Below are positions 22,748 to 34,700 of a DNA stretch of 64,000 nucleotides, piece after piece; the first letter of the stretch is position 1; every line of letters begins with the position of its first letter. Both the position numbers and the translations under genes were made by a program. Source of the DNA: Stachybotrys elegans (taxonomy: Eukaryota; Ascomycota; Sordariomycetes; Hypocreales; Stachybotryaceae); NCBI GenBank assembly GCA_020746835.1, contig JAGPNK010000002.1, positions 3,038,001-3,102,000 of the forward strand, in the 5' to 3' direction. The notes under the pieces are model-generated. The model saw only the letters and a list, made by a program, of their open reading frames with translations, had not been told where the DNA came from and searched no databases.

Positions 22748-24394
22748 ATGTCGCTCGATCCTCCGACCTACCTAGCCTCTCTCCAGAGCAACATCCGCCA
22801 ACGGCCCATTCCCTGGGACGGAGCTGTCAGAGCCGGCTCTCTCTCCGATGACCAGTACGCCAAGATCCGTGCTGTCGACAAGGCCAAGAAGCCCGAACAG
22901 AGAAAGGAGATTATAGAGGGCGATGTCGAAGGCTACCGGCTGGTCTTTGTCGGCGGCTCTGGCAAGCCCAGCGTTCTAGAGTCTGCGGCCAAGAACGTCA
23001 ATGTGATACAGTACATTCTCGTTCTCCTTGCGGATCTACTGGAGTGTGAGTGTTACTGCCCTCGATCTCTGCGGAAGACGAAGCTTGACTTGCGCACCGA
23101 CTTGGTCTTCTCGTCTCCACGTGCACCTGCATTATAGTCATCCAACTTGCTAACAGTATCACTATAGCTGTGCCTTCTTTTGCCAAAACCCTTTTCAAAG
23201 ACGCCGATCCCTACCAGAACTTCCTTCCTCTACTCAGCTCCAACAACCCCGAAGACCCTATTCCTCTACTCACCTCTCATGCCCTGACGCGAATCATGGC
23301 GCTCGCTCGCGACGAGTCCAAGGCAACCACCCAAGCTCTCCCCACCATCCTCACCTACCTCTCGGGCCTGGCCAAGAGCTCCGACGCGGGTCTTCAGGAT
23401 ATTGCTGTTCAAGAATACTCTTCTCTGCTGTTTGGACACGTGCCCCGCCTTCAGTTCTGGAAGCAGCGCAACGACACGATTGCTCCTCTCGTCAAGATTC
23501 TGCAGACTGCCGCTGGCATTGGCAATGGAGGCAACTCTTCCGCGAGCATCTGGAGCGGAAACGCTAGCGTGCGCTCCACGGGTTTTGAGGGCTCGCTCGG
23601 CGGCGGCGTAGGCCTCCAGCTGCTGTACCACGTTCTTCTTGTTATGTGGCAGATTAGCTTCGAGTCGGAAGAGATTGGCGATGACCTGAACGAGTAAGTC
23701 TACCAAATGCCAGCATGCCACTCGCCCACGATTCGGCAGAGGCGACAGCACCTCTGGAACTGGACTGACGGGACGCAGCGAATATGACATCATCCTGCTT
23801 TACACACAGCTTCTGCGTCTTTCGCCAAAGGAGAAGACGACCCGACTGATTCTTTCCACCCTTTATAACCTACTAGAGAAGAACCAGGCGTCTCTTCTTC
23901 CGACTGCCGTTCTGGCGCGCCTACCGGCGCTTCTGGAGAACCTGGGTAGCCGTCACCTGACGGATCCCGATCTGCTGGAGGACCACGAGAGCCTGAAGGA
24001 GATGCTGGACGAATACACCAAGACCAAGACAACTTTTGATGAATATGTCGCCGAGGTCCGTTCTGGTCACCTTCGCTGGTCGCCGCCCCACCGCAGCCAG
24101 GTGTTCTGGGCCGAGAACGCCCGCAAGATACTCGAATTTGAGAATGGCGAGATCCCACGAAAGCTGGCCGAGATTATGCAGAAGCCGTGGGACAATGACA
24201 AGCAGGTCCTGGCCATTTCTTGCAACGACATCGGCTGCCTGGTGAAGGAGGTGCCGGAGAAGAGGTACCAGCTGGAGAAGTTGGGACTGAAGAGAAGGGT
24301 CATGGAGCTCATGGCGTCCGAGGACGAGAACGTCCGCTGGGAGAGTCTGCGCGCGCTTGGCGGTTGGCTCAAGTACAGCTTCGAGGAGATGTAG
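22748..24394 (+). CDS. VMA13: V-type proton ATPase subunit H
   Basis: Three exons: 22748-23045, 23168-23693, 23779-24394; 479 residues, matching the yeast Vma13 length. It starts MSLDPPTYLASLQSNIRQRP and has the armadillo-like helical repeats of this family. The C-terminal domain is well conserved: HESLKEMLDEYTKTKTTFDE, SPPHRSQVFWAENARKI, DNDKQVLAISCNDIGCLVKE and ENVRWESLRALGGWL. The subunit sits on the V1 sector, couples V1 to Vo and silences ATPase activity in free V1; it acts at vacuolar and endosomal membranes. Intron phases join cleanly (TCT Ser at the first junction, GAC Asp at the second). Confidence 0.95.
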
Positions 24395-26312
24395 GATTAG
24401 CCCAGCATCGTACTGGGTAGAAGCATAAGCACATAGAGGCATCATGGGCGGCAACGTCTTGCGCAGAGCATGAACGGCTGGGACGGCGAGATGTAGATGC
24501 CGTTGTCGCGAGTATGAGATTGAGATTACCACTGTTCCTTTATTCTGTTAGGTGGTCGGGGGCTGCCATAGGGGATTCCCATTGTATTCAGTAATACACC
24601 CAAAACGCATCCGATACATCTGTCAAGATCTAGTCAGGTATTTGGAGACTGCTGATGTGAGAAGTCGATTGGAGGCAGGGCATACAAATGCCTTCCCCCA
24701 AAAAACTAAGAAGAATTACATGGGAGGCCATATGGCAGCACTCAATGAGCCAGGCACCGTTCGCCACAAATCTCATAAAGAACCAAGATCATCACCAGAA
24801 TACAGCATGTTGCCACGAAAAACCATGGGAAGCCATCACACAGGATACGTACAGCCTCCCTCAAACGAGCGGCATGAGGGTTTGTCTAGCAACGTTGCCC
24901 AGGGTGTTTTGTGGACAAATTCCATGGATGCGAGGAATATTATCACTTGACGGTATGGAACCGCCAGACCAAGGGCAGAAGTTGCATGAATTGAATGTGA
25001 AGTCAAAAGCCTCTCAGACGCTGCCAGGACAAAATAAGAAAAAAAAACCGGCACGATCACGTGATCATACGCCCCCACACACAGTACCTGGCACTTGGGA
25101 ATTCCCGTTTTGGCGGTGATTGATCCCTCCCACCTCGTTGGCTAGAAGACTGCTAGAAGGACTTCTACAGTTCAAAGTTCAGCCATGACATGTACTGGAG
25201 CCGGCTTAAAAAACCACTCGATTTGCGAAGAAATAAAAAGGCTAGTATTGCGGATAGTTAGAGGAAACTGGTTTGAGTATTTTGACTGCATGGGGCTGGA
25301 CGCTGCCTCTGCATCATGTCTTTGCATATGCAACAGACAGATCTAAAGATATAGAGCATCACGCGCAACGCCGGATCTGGCTACGCGATTCCGTGGAAGG
25401 GCACGAGGACTGCCCCAGATGATCCAGCTACCGGCACGCACCTGAGCGGCTCGCAAACCACAGTCTACGTCTAAGAACGGCTCCCTCCCGCACGTGTAGG
25501 CCATGCGCGATCAAGATTGGCTGTGCGTGGGATGGCGCTAGGCGTTGCTCCCGGCCGATGGTGGTGGTATCGATGTCTCGGAAATTCTGCGGCACGTCCC
25601 GTCGAGCATCGAAATGCTACAACTCGCGGCTGCAAGGCGCTGTGTTGGCGAGACGAGCGGCATATTGCGTGCGACGTGGGCGTCATCGGGCTCTCGTCAT
25701 CTGAGCACTCTTGACCAGCTCGAGGCCTCCGAGGAGCCAGCTCATCAATCTGGAGAATTATTTAAACTGGCACGGCACGACATTGGATACAGAGTGCAGG
25801 TTGCAGCAGCCCAAGCATTGCACGGCGTCTAGTGGCCTATAGATTCCCCAGGCCCCCATTTTTCTGCAGGGCAGCCATCCAGGTACCCCGTAACCTTAAG
25901 GCAAGGGACGCCTCTGGAGCCCCTTCCTGGTTTTACACATGAGCCTGCCTGACATGAAGCAGTACACAGAATGACCTCACACTCACGTCCTTTCTCCCAA
26001 CTTACTTCCCTCCCACCCTACCTCTCGCTTTAAGTTTGCAGCAATTCACCATCGCGCTCCTCTTCCTTCGGACTTACGCCCGTCGTTATTACCTGACCTC
26101 AATCTCTCCTATCCCTCTCTCATTCTGGCCTAGCTCCGCGCGGCGTCGTTTGGAATCGCATGAAATAAAAATCGGATTCGCGACCTCGACTTCCGCCCTC
26201 TCCTTGCGCTGTTCGCCTGACGAGGAGAGGGAGCCCCGGCCACCTGGTTTCCTCTTCCCATTGAACAAATACGCCGAGCCGAATTCCCTCCCAACCTGCT
26301 CATCTCACCAAA
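24395..26312. other. intergenic, V-ATPase H 3' flank and PPN1 promoter
   Basis: 1.9 kb without a supported gene. It contains a 12-base palindrome around CACGTG (25055-25066) and a C/T-rich leader after about 25970. A 95-codon frame at 25545-25832 starts at a non-ATG codon and has no recognisable domain. Confidence 0.5.
25055..25066. promoter_or_regulatory. 12-base palindrome with CACGTG core
   Basis: A perfect inverted repeat, GATCAC followed by its complement GTGATC, with the bHLH core CACGTG at its centre. It lies 1.25 kb upstream of the polyphosphatase gene. Factor and function are unknown. Confidence 0.35.
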
Positions 26313-28700
26313 ATGCCAGCTCTCGAGTCGCTGTTGATTGCAGCAGCTCTGGCCGCAGGCGTTGTTTCATCGCCAGTCGCTGGCCCAGCAGCATCGGTTG
26401 GTTTTGACACCCAACAGCCACTGCTGAACCCTCACGCATCGCAGCCACCCTCTCGTTCCCTACGCGGTCGGTTCCTGCATATTACAGGTACGCCTCACCC
26501 CCATCAAACCACCCACTTCGGCTGCTGCAAGGGTATTTTTGTGTGTGGTAGCACTGCAACCCCCCCAAAATGCCCCTCGCTTGAACCAGAAGCAATCTGC
26601 ATTTCACTTTCTTCCCAATCCCCCCTGACTCTGACTCGCATTGCCAGCCACCTGCTAACCCCGCGAATCGCAGATTTCCATCCAGACGATTTCTACAAGA
26701 TTCACTCGTCCACGGAAGAAGGCATAGCATGCCACCGTGGCAAAGGCCTTGCTGGATCATATGGCGCCGAGCGCACCGACTGCGACTCACCCTTCTCTCT
26801 CGTCAATGCTACTTTTGACTGGCTAGAAGCCCACGTCAAAGATGAGGTCGATTTTGTCGTCTGGACCGGCGACACGGCAAGGCACGACAGCGACGAGAAG
26901 CATCCCCGTACTACACCCGAAGTCCTCGACACCAATCGCCGAGTCGCAAAGAAATTTATCGAAACCTTCAATTCCAAAGATGGCAAGCTTGCCATTCCCG
27001 TTATACCTACTTTTGGCAACAACGACTTTCTTCCACACAACATATTTTATCCCGGCCCCAATAAGTGGCTGCATGCCTACAGCGACATCTGGAAACGTTT
27101 TATCCCCGAGGAGCAGTATCACTCTTTTGCATATGGAGGATGGTTCTACGTCGACGTCATACCCAAAAAGCTCGCTGTTTTCAGCCTCAACACCATGTAC
27201 TTCTTTGATCGCAACGCCGGTGTCGACGGTTGCGCGAAGCCCTCCGAACCGGGCTACCAGCACATGGAGTGGCTGCGTGTTCAGCTGCAACGCATGCGAG
27301 AGTCCGGCATGAAGGCCATCCTCATCGGCCACGTGCCTCCGGCCAGAACCAGCAGCAAGTGGAACTGGGACGAGACTTGCTGGCAAAAGTACACCCTCTG
27401 GCTCAAGCAATACCGCGATGTGGTTACTGGCTCTGTCTATGGCCACATGAACATTGATCATTTTCTTCTCCAGGATACCCATGACATCATTCTTGCAAAG
27501 GCTGAGGGATTTGAATCTGAAGATCCAGCTGAAGATGACTCTGAAGAAGAAGATCTGCCCGAAGATGAGCTCTCGATACAGTCAAAGTCAGACTACCTAC
27601 AAGAGCTGCGAAGTGCATGGTCTTCCCTCCCCGGCTCCGCTATCCAAACCTTGGGCCAGGATGAGGAGGATGAGGATATGGGCATCTTTGGCAAAGGTCG
27701 AAAAGGTGGCAAAGGTGGCAAAGGCGGCAAAGGCGGCAAAGGCAAGGACAAATACAAGAAAATCGGCGGCAAGTACGCCGAGCGGTACCAAGTCTCTCTG
27801 GTCAGCCCGAGTATTGTCCCCAACTACTTCCCGACCATTCGAATCATCGAATACAACATCACAGGGTTAAACCAGGCGGCCCTATGGACTGATTCATTTG
27901 ACACATCCATTTCTGATGTGCTGGATGACGTGACCGATTTCCCAGAGACTCACGAGGAGCTCAAACGCAACACGGTGGACGCGACGGGCAAGAAGGGAGG
28001 GAAGGGGACAAAGGGCAACAAGGGCAACAAGGGACACACTCCCAAGGATCCCAACCTCACCATTCCTGATGATCCTCCGAAGGGCTCTCTCCCCGGCCCT
28101 GCCTACTTCCCCCAGCCGTTTACCTTCACCGGCTACACACAGTATTTTGCCAACCTCACGCACCTCAACAACGACATCACCGATGCAATGAGATGGCGAG
28201 ACGGCGATCATGCCGAAGACTTGCCCGATCACAAGCCCAAGCCTCGCGACTTCAAGTTTGAAGTCGAGTACAGCACCTTTGATGATAAAATCTTCAAGCT
28301 GCCAGATTTGACGGTCAAGAGCTACGTCAAGCTTGCATACAGAATTGGCAAGGTTGAGAAGAAAAAGAAGACGGGCAAAGGCAATGGAAAGACAGACCCA
28401 AAGGGTATGGATGAACTCGACGAGCAGGATGACCTAGACATTTTTGGTGACGACGACGAAGATTTCGTCACCGAGTTGAACGACGATGAGGATGACGAGG
28501 ATGATGACGACGACCACGAAATAGAAGAGGATACATCGGAAGACCCCGACTCGTCCGAAGAAGAGACGGTAGACGCAACTGGCAAGAAGTCCAAGAAGAA
28601 GCACAGGAAGCACAAGAAGAACAAGGTCTGGCTGCATTTCCTGAGACATGCATTTGTCAATACTGCAACAGAGAGGGAACTGAAGAAGATGTCACGGTGA
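26313..28700 (+). CDS. PPN1: endopolyphosphatase (Ppn1-type)
   Basis: Two exons: 26313-26487 and 26674-28700; 733 residues. The 186-nt intron has a GTACGC donor, CTGCTAACC branch and CGCAG acceptor; it is a multiple of three with no stop, so an unspliced reading stays open. An N-terminal hydrophobic anchor precedes the metallophosphatase core: DFHPD (the D-x-H), WTGDTARHD, TFGNNDF, LIGHVPP and YGHMNIDHF. The family cleaves inorganic polyphosphate chains internally and, in yeast, is delivered to the vacuole and activated by proteolysis. Unusual are two Lys-Gly repeat linkers (about 27690-27765 and 27985-28035) and a strongly acidic stretch followed by a Lys/His-rich tail (28434-28625). Confidence 0.9.
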   Translation: MPALESLLIAAALAAGVVSSPVAGPAASVGFDTQQPLLNPHASQPPSRSLRGRFLHITGTPHPHQTTHFGCCKGIFVCGSTATPPKCPSLEPEAICISLSSQSPLTLTRIASHLLTPRIADFHPDDFYKIHSSTEEGIACHRGKGLAGSYGAERTDCDSPFSLVNATFDWLEAHVKDEVDFVVWTGDTARHDSDEKHPRTTPEVLDTNRRVAKKFIETFNSKDGKLAIPVIPTFGNNDFLPHNIFYPGPNKWLHAYSDIWKRFIPEEQYHSFAYGGWFYVDVIPKKLAVFSLNTMYFFDRNAGVDGCAKPSEPGYQHMEWLRVQLQRMRESGMKAILIGHVPPARTSSKWNWDETCWQKYTLWLKQYRDVVTGSVYGHMNIDHFLLQDTHDIILAKAEGFESEDPAEDDSEEEDLPEDELSIQSKSDYLQELRSAWSSLPGSAIQTLGQDEEDEDMGIFGKGRKGGKGGKGGKGGKGKDKYKKIGGKYAERYQVSLVSPSIVPNYFPTIRIIEYNITGLNQAALWTDSFDTSISDVLDDVTDFPETHEELKRNTVDATGKKGGKGTKGNKGNKGHTPKDPNLTIPDDPPKGSLPGPAYFPQPFTFTGYTQYFANLTHLNNDITDAMRWRDGDHAEDLPDHKPKPRDFKFEVEYSTFDDKIFKLPDLTVKSYVKLAYRIGKVEKKKKTGKGNGKTDPKGMDELDEQDDLDIFGDDDEDFVTELNDDEDDEDDDDDHEIEEDTSEDPDSSEEETVDATGKKSKKKHRKHKKNKVWLHFLRHAFVNTATERELKKMSR
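26488..26673 (+). other. in-frame, stop-free intron of PPN1
   Basis: 186 nt, exactly 62 codons without a stop. Splicing creates the Asp of the conserved D-F-H-P metal-binding motif from G at the end of exon 1 and AT at the start of exon 2. The intervening translation (Cys/Pro/Leu/Thr-rich) has no counterpart in the family. Confidence 0.8.
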
Positions 28701-29301
28701 TATTCTTCATTGCTCATGTTGTTGGCACACTTTGATTGTTGGTTTTCATTTCATGGCATTATAGCGTTACCATACGAGCGAGTTTGGCGTTTGGTCATTT
28801 GGATATACCATTGGGAATGACATGCAGTCCAAAGGGATGGGCGGCTTATGGGTATATATTATACATATATCGGTATGGGTGGTTGGAAGGGAGGTGTTGA
28901 ATATACCGTGTTGTTGTGATAAAGTGCACTACGCATAGTTTGATCATGGCATTGTCCGGCGCACATATCTTTCATGGGATTCTTTTGATTTGATTAAATA
29001 TAAAACCAGCGATAGTGTACAGTTTCATCTCCATCATCAAATTCAACGACGCCAAATCCAAAAGGTATATGTGAATGTGTCCAAGCGAACGTCTCACCCA
29101 TCTTGGGTGAATGGGTGTATGTACAGAACCTTTGTGCCATAGCTTCATCATCTAGGTATCATCATCCCCCTCACACGCGGATCCATCCGTAAGAGAAGGT
29201 TTCATCAAGGGTGACAAGAGAAAAACAAAACAAAAGAAAGCGTAATAAAGCAGCCGAGCAGGTTAAATCGTATGAGGAGTATGGCCAAGGATGCCTCGCC
29301 T
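28701..29301. other. convergent 3' flanks of PPN1 and the kelch gene
   Basis: AT-rich 3' regions of two converging genes. No gene or repeat is seen. Confidence 0.5.
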
Positions 29302-31769
29302 CTAGTCGATGCCATTGACGACGCGCAGCGCCCGGCGCGGCCCCATGACGACGCTGAAGAAGCTTGGCTCCCGGCCGTCGAGCAGACCTTCCGTCGACTC
29401 GCCGCTGCCGCTGGTGCGCGGGCGCATCTCCTTGTCGCTGCGGTGCGCACTGCCGGGCGCCGTGGCGGAGCTGGAGCTGGGCTGGTCGTCGGCGGCGCTC
29501 GCCGCCCACTTGGGCTCCTCGGAGAGCCAGTCGGGCTCCTGGCCGCCTGAGGTGACGGTAGCGGAGTAGCCCCAGTGGGCGGGCTCGTCCTGGGGCTGGC
29601 GGGCTCGGCGGCTGCTGTGGCGGCGGCCGCCGAAGAGCATGGCGGCGCCAAAGGAGTGGTTGGAGGCGCCGTAGCGGTTGGCGGTGGCGATGTGCTGCTT
29701 GTAGGCGCTGACCTGGCGGCGATATAGCCATGCGCAGAAGCCGAGGTAGAGGGCGAGGGCGCCGAGGGCACCGGCGATGGCAGCGGCGGCTATGAGGCCC
29801 GCTGAAGGTCCGCCGTCATCGCTGTTGTTGCCATCCGAGGAGTCGGGCGCCGTGGTTCGGCCGGGGCCGATGTTGGTGACGGTCTGGGTGGATCCGGGAC
29901 CGCCGGCCGTGACGGTGAAGACGGGCGCTCGACCGGTCGCAAAGGGTCCTTCGGTAGGCTGGCTGCCCGCGGGGGCGGTGACGGTGGCGCCGCCGTCCTC
30001 GTCGCCGCCAATCTCATCGCGGACGACGCGGGGCACGCGGTAGCCGTAGGAGCTGTCGAGGACGGAGTTCCCGGTGCTGTAGTTGGGCTCGTGGTCGGCG
30101 GCGGTGAAGCGGTCGAGCCACTCGAGCGAGGAGACGTCGAAGACGTAGATGCCGGGGGAGTCGCAGTCGACGTCCTCGCCGACGTAGCCGCCCACGACAA
30201 TCATCTGCGCGTCCTGCAGCGTGCAGGTGTGCCCGGCGCGGGGGTAAGGCACGTCCTGACCCGACTGGTCGACCTTGATCCAAGTGAAGGACGGGATGGT
30301 GAGGATGTACATGTCGTCGTATTGGTCTTGCTCTTCCTAGGGGGACAGGGTCAGTTATTGCTGACTACCGGCTGCGACGCGACAAGGGGACTTACATAGG
30401 GGAGGAGGGTTTGGCCGCCAAACAGGTAGACTTGAAAACTTGAGGCGTCGGGCACCGTGGCTACGACAGCACAAGGGTTGACCCGTACACCAGGGACATC
30501 TCCCTGCGTTGGCTGGTGATACCACTCCGAGTTGGCAATATCGTAGACGCTCAGGGTTCCGAGGTCGCGGCTATACGTGTCGTTCGTCCCGCCAGCCATG
30601 CCGATGAGAACGCCGTCGTGGCCCCATCCGGGAATGTATACCAGGACACCGTCTGCCCTCTCGGGAAAGTCGCCATCCTGCACGCCACCCGCGGTGATGT
30701 TGCGGAAAGCGCCGGCGTCGGCTGCGCCAGAGCCATCGGAGAGCCTGTCGACACCGGAGTTGACGTAGCCGGGGTGAGTAAACTCGAGCAGGCTCTTGAG
30801 GTAAACGCGAGCGGTGTGGATAGACCAGCCAGGGGTCGTGGCAAGGTCGAGGTGTCCCCCAAAGTACCAGCTCAGGCCGAGCTCGGGGACCGAGATGCCG
30901 GCTCCCTCGGCAGCCCTATGGACAGGCTGACCCTCTGGCTCCGAGTGGTTCCCGGCCCACGTCTCGGGGTTCTGGAACTCTGTCCACTCTTCGTTTGCAA
31001 TGGAGTACTTCCACAGCGACTCCGGGGGAGGGTCGGCTCGGGGCGAATCCGAGACCTGGCCCCCGTAAAGAAAAAGGTTGTTGTAGTCTCGCCAGAGGTA
31101 GCCGAGAGCGACTCGCGGCGGGCCATCAGGCTGCGGCAACCCCTCCAGCCGCGGGGAGTCAATGTCCCAGTCCCGAGTGAGATCTAGCGTCAGGAAGTTG
31201 TTGTTCCAGGTGTTGGTGTCCTGGTCGGTCTCAGTCTTGGCCTCGCCGCCGTAGATATAGAGAGTTCCATTGAGAGCGGTAGCCTGGTGAGCCCATCGCG
31301 TGCAGACATCGATGGGACTATTCTGTCTCTTTTGGATGACACCCGCATCGGCGCCGCTCATATCCACCTTTGTCTGTCCATTGTAATACCCAAAGGTAGG
31401 AATGACAATGGCAATGAGCAGCGCGACCATTGTGAATCGATGCAGGCCCGAGGCGGCCCCGACAGGTGCGCTGGAGCTGGTAGCAATTCTCGGCCTGCTG
31501 CTCTTTGTGCCAGGCAGCCTCGAATACCACGGCTTAGACATGGAGTCGGTACGCTGGCGTTGACGAGGACTCTCTGGGTTCGTCTCTTGGCTGCGGTCTT
31601 TACCTCGTCTCTCGGTTGCGGGATTGGGCGGGCTATCTTGGACCAAGGTCCGCTTCTCTCTCTGTGGTGAAGGAGAGTGAGGAGCGGCGGATGGGTCACA
31701 GGCGCGGTCATCGTCCAGGCCCAGCTCTTTAAAGATGGACCTTCGGCCCTTGCGGATCTTTGTGTTCAT
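29302..31769 (-). CDS. membrane-anchored kelch-repeat protein
   Basis: Two exons on the minus strand: 31769-30396 and 30336-29302; 802 residues from the MNTKIRKGRRSIFKELGLDD start. The frame is open further upstream (ATG also at 31913), but that part is low complexity. A basic, Ser/Pro-rich N-terminus leads to a hydrophobic segment (FTMVALLIAIVIPTFGYYNG), then a large luminal or extracellular region with kelch-type beta-propeller blades (TLYIYGGEA, LFLYGGQVS, LSWYFGGH, VYLFGGQTL, MIVVGGYVG). A Thr/Gly stalk and second membrane segment (AGLIAAAAIAGALGALALYL) follow, then a Ser-rich cytoplasmic tail. The intron joins LLPY to EEQDQYDDMYIL, restoring a kelch blade. Fungal proteins of this type are poorly characterised; a cell-surface or polarity role is only inferred. 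Confidence 0.82.
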
Positions 31770-34700
31770 GGCGAAGGGTGGTATCCACACCCGTGAGCTT
31801 TCGCGTAGACGGTCTGATGTTATCTGGTGGTGGAACTGAGGCCGTGCAGGAGAGGGAGAAGGCGTGTCGGCACGACAGCTCGTATCTGCAGTAGATAAAG
31901 CTGTAGAAGGCATGACGACGTAGGGGGTGTGGATGTGTGTGTTTGCGTGTGTAGTATGTATGTATGTATGTGACGGCGACACAAGGGTCCAGCGAAAGGG
32001 GAGGGGGGAAAAGCGGTACTCGACACCGTCCTGACGAGTTGCGAGAGAGCTCCGATGTTGCCACTATGCAAGGCTGGTGCCAATGGGTGTCATGGCCCGC
32101 GTCAGGGTGTAACGTGTCGTAGGATCTTGGCCAGAGGCACTCTAGAAACAGGGGAGCAGGCACACCGATGAGCGATGGGAGGTGGGAAAACAAGCTCAGG
32201 GATTGGGGCAAAAGCCAAGATGCGATAAGACAGATCCCGAGGGGGAGGGGCCGCAAGTTTATAGTAGAGGCGATGAAGCTTGAGGATGGCGAAACGAACC
32301 GCAGGAATTGATCACCCTAGAGGCATGGCCTAGCTAGGCCGCTTCTTCTCCCATGGAAGGCCGATTTAGTGCCTCCAGCATAGAGCATCACCAATGGGTG
32401 CTGGTCCTGGGGAAGAGGGAGGATGAACGGAGGATTTGGGTTGGTTCACCGAAACCCACATACATCATCGATCTGGGTGAACATCACGGAGCCTTGGTGT
32501 CCCGAGCGCTGGAGCGAGGCACTGCACTGGCACTGCTCTGCGCTGCTCTTCTCTGCGCTGGAGATATTGGTCCGCCCCCCCCTTTCACTGGGCGAGAGAG
32601 ACGCGGTTCCCTTTCCAGATAGAGGCATCATCACAACATGGCTGGCAAAGCGATGATTGGCCGAACCAAGTGTGGCGGTAGGGATGGATGGACGGGCGCG
32701 GAGGGCATGACCTCACCCTCCCTCCCTCCCCTTGAACACGCTGCCGGCCGTCTCATCGAATGCTGGCAAAGAGGCGAGCGGGGCCGCCCTTGATTCCATT
32801 GTTCGTTTCTTTCCGGGGAAGAGAAGGGGGAGGGTATGTATGTGGACTCTAGGCGATAAGCTTCCGAGCTTGTTGCTCGTTCTTCTTGTCTCGCGATTCG
32901 GGCAAAGCAGAGAGGTCTGCTGCTGGCGGTCGGGGACAAGAGAAGAGGCGCTCGAAATGGGCGGGCCGCCTTGTCAGGGATTCTCGAAGCCCATCCTTGG
33001 TTGAAACGGGTTGGTGTGGCAGACTTAGTCTGTGTGTTAAGTGTAGGGACGTTGATCCTGACGTCAACAGCCAGCGCTTGGGGACGTGTTCCTGGTTTAC
33101 CTGTTATAATGTGCGAGGCTACCTCTTTCCGCACTGTGCTATACTGCCTATTATGCGATATATGCACAGTGCCAATTCTCACCTCGATAGCCACAGCCTA
33201 AGGGACCGTTTTTTCTTCTTTTCTTCTTCACTTACCCATAACAGAACAGACCATTCTCTTTCCATCCAAGAACATAGCCTCTACTGACCAAACCAATGCG
33301 CGCCCCGCCGTCTCTTGCAGGAGACAATCCTGCCTCTGCAACCTTCGGTGCTTACCCCCTCATGCTCACGCGTGACAGCAGGTTTCCTTGCCACGGCCAG
33401 TCAAAATGCACGCCATTATTAAATGCTTTTCGTATTCGTGCCCGTGTAAGCTCGCATTTCGACACACACACCTATCACCATGATCCTCAACCGCCACAAC
33501 ATCAGCCACAAGCACAGCCATAGCCACAGGCACAGCGGCCTATCATCTCCTTGCACAGCCACGGACAGTTTACCTGATGGAGGAGCAGGAGGTGCAGAGT
33601 AGTAGTTGCCAGACATTTCTCACAGTCAGGAGAATTTGGTAGTCAGTACCTAGTACTTTATCCTTCAAACCTACTCAGCACCAACATGAAGCCCGCCATC
33701 TCTCACCATCCCCACGACGCGATATACCGAGGCTCCTAACCCAGGCACCGTATCATTTTAAGCCGAGGCATTCCTAGGCCAAGACCACTCAGCACTGTTC
33801 AACATCATGCATCCAAGGTCAAACAGCTGACCTGTGGTGCACTAAATCACACGCCAACGCGCGCGCCGTTGCCATCAAACCAATCGCATTCTCTCAAATC
33901 TCGTATGTCAAGAGAGAAAAGAGGAAAAAAGAATAAGAATAAGAAAAAGAAACTAAAAGGTGAGGGCGGGACCAACTCCTCGCCCAGCGTTTCATGCGTT
34001 TCAGTTGCACCATGCTTCGGCTGTGTCAAGAACGGAGAAAAAGCAAAACGCAGAGAAACGAAAAGCAAAAATAGCAAATTAAAATTATTGTTGACAGAAA
34101 GAAGAGGGCTGGGGCGGAGACACGCATGCCCCTTTGACAATAGCGATATCATGATCGTCTATTCTAATAAAGAAGCTAGACTAGAGAGTTGCGCGAGTCA
34201 TTTCCATGACATGCTGGTTCACGATAGCTTCACAACATGACAGACAAACAAACAAACAAACAGAAGCAGGAGCAGAGGCAGAAGAAGAAGCAGAGGAACA
34301 ACAGTCAATGCCTCGAGATGGTCTTACAGACAACTTGCCGGCAACAATGTCTCGTTCCACAGCATCCTGTAACAGCAACCACCAATGCAGAGTCACCCCA
34401 TGCTTGCTACATACGTGCTTAGCATGCCCACAACCCCCCAGCTGACACTCCCGCTCTGACTAGACCCAAAGGACTGCCGAGCCCCAACTTGTCGACTACA
34501 AGTCCAGACGTGGAACGTGGAGCTCGTAGATGTACTATCCCGAACGAGGTCAGTTTGCGAAGGCTCTTTGCTTCTCAAGCCGAGTTGATCGGTTGCGAGT
34601 CATGAAAACTCCGAGCCACGAGATCAATCCTTCTCTCTCCACACATCGTCTAATCGCAATGTCGAAAACCCCAGGTTGTCGCTATGTTGTCCATGTTGGG

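Noticed and set aside
25545..25832. 95-codon frame upstream of PPN1
   Set aside because: Starts at a non-ATG codon, no domain; could be a relic but cannot be supported.
32631..33194. 187-codon minus-strand frame in the cutinase upstream region
   Set aside because: Arg/Ser/Pro-rich, non-conserved look, no promoter or splice support.
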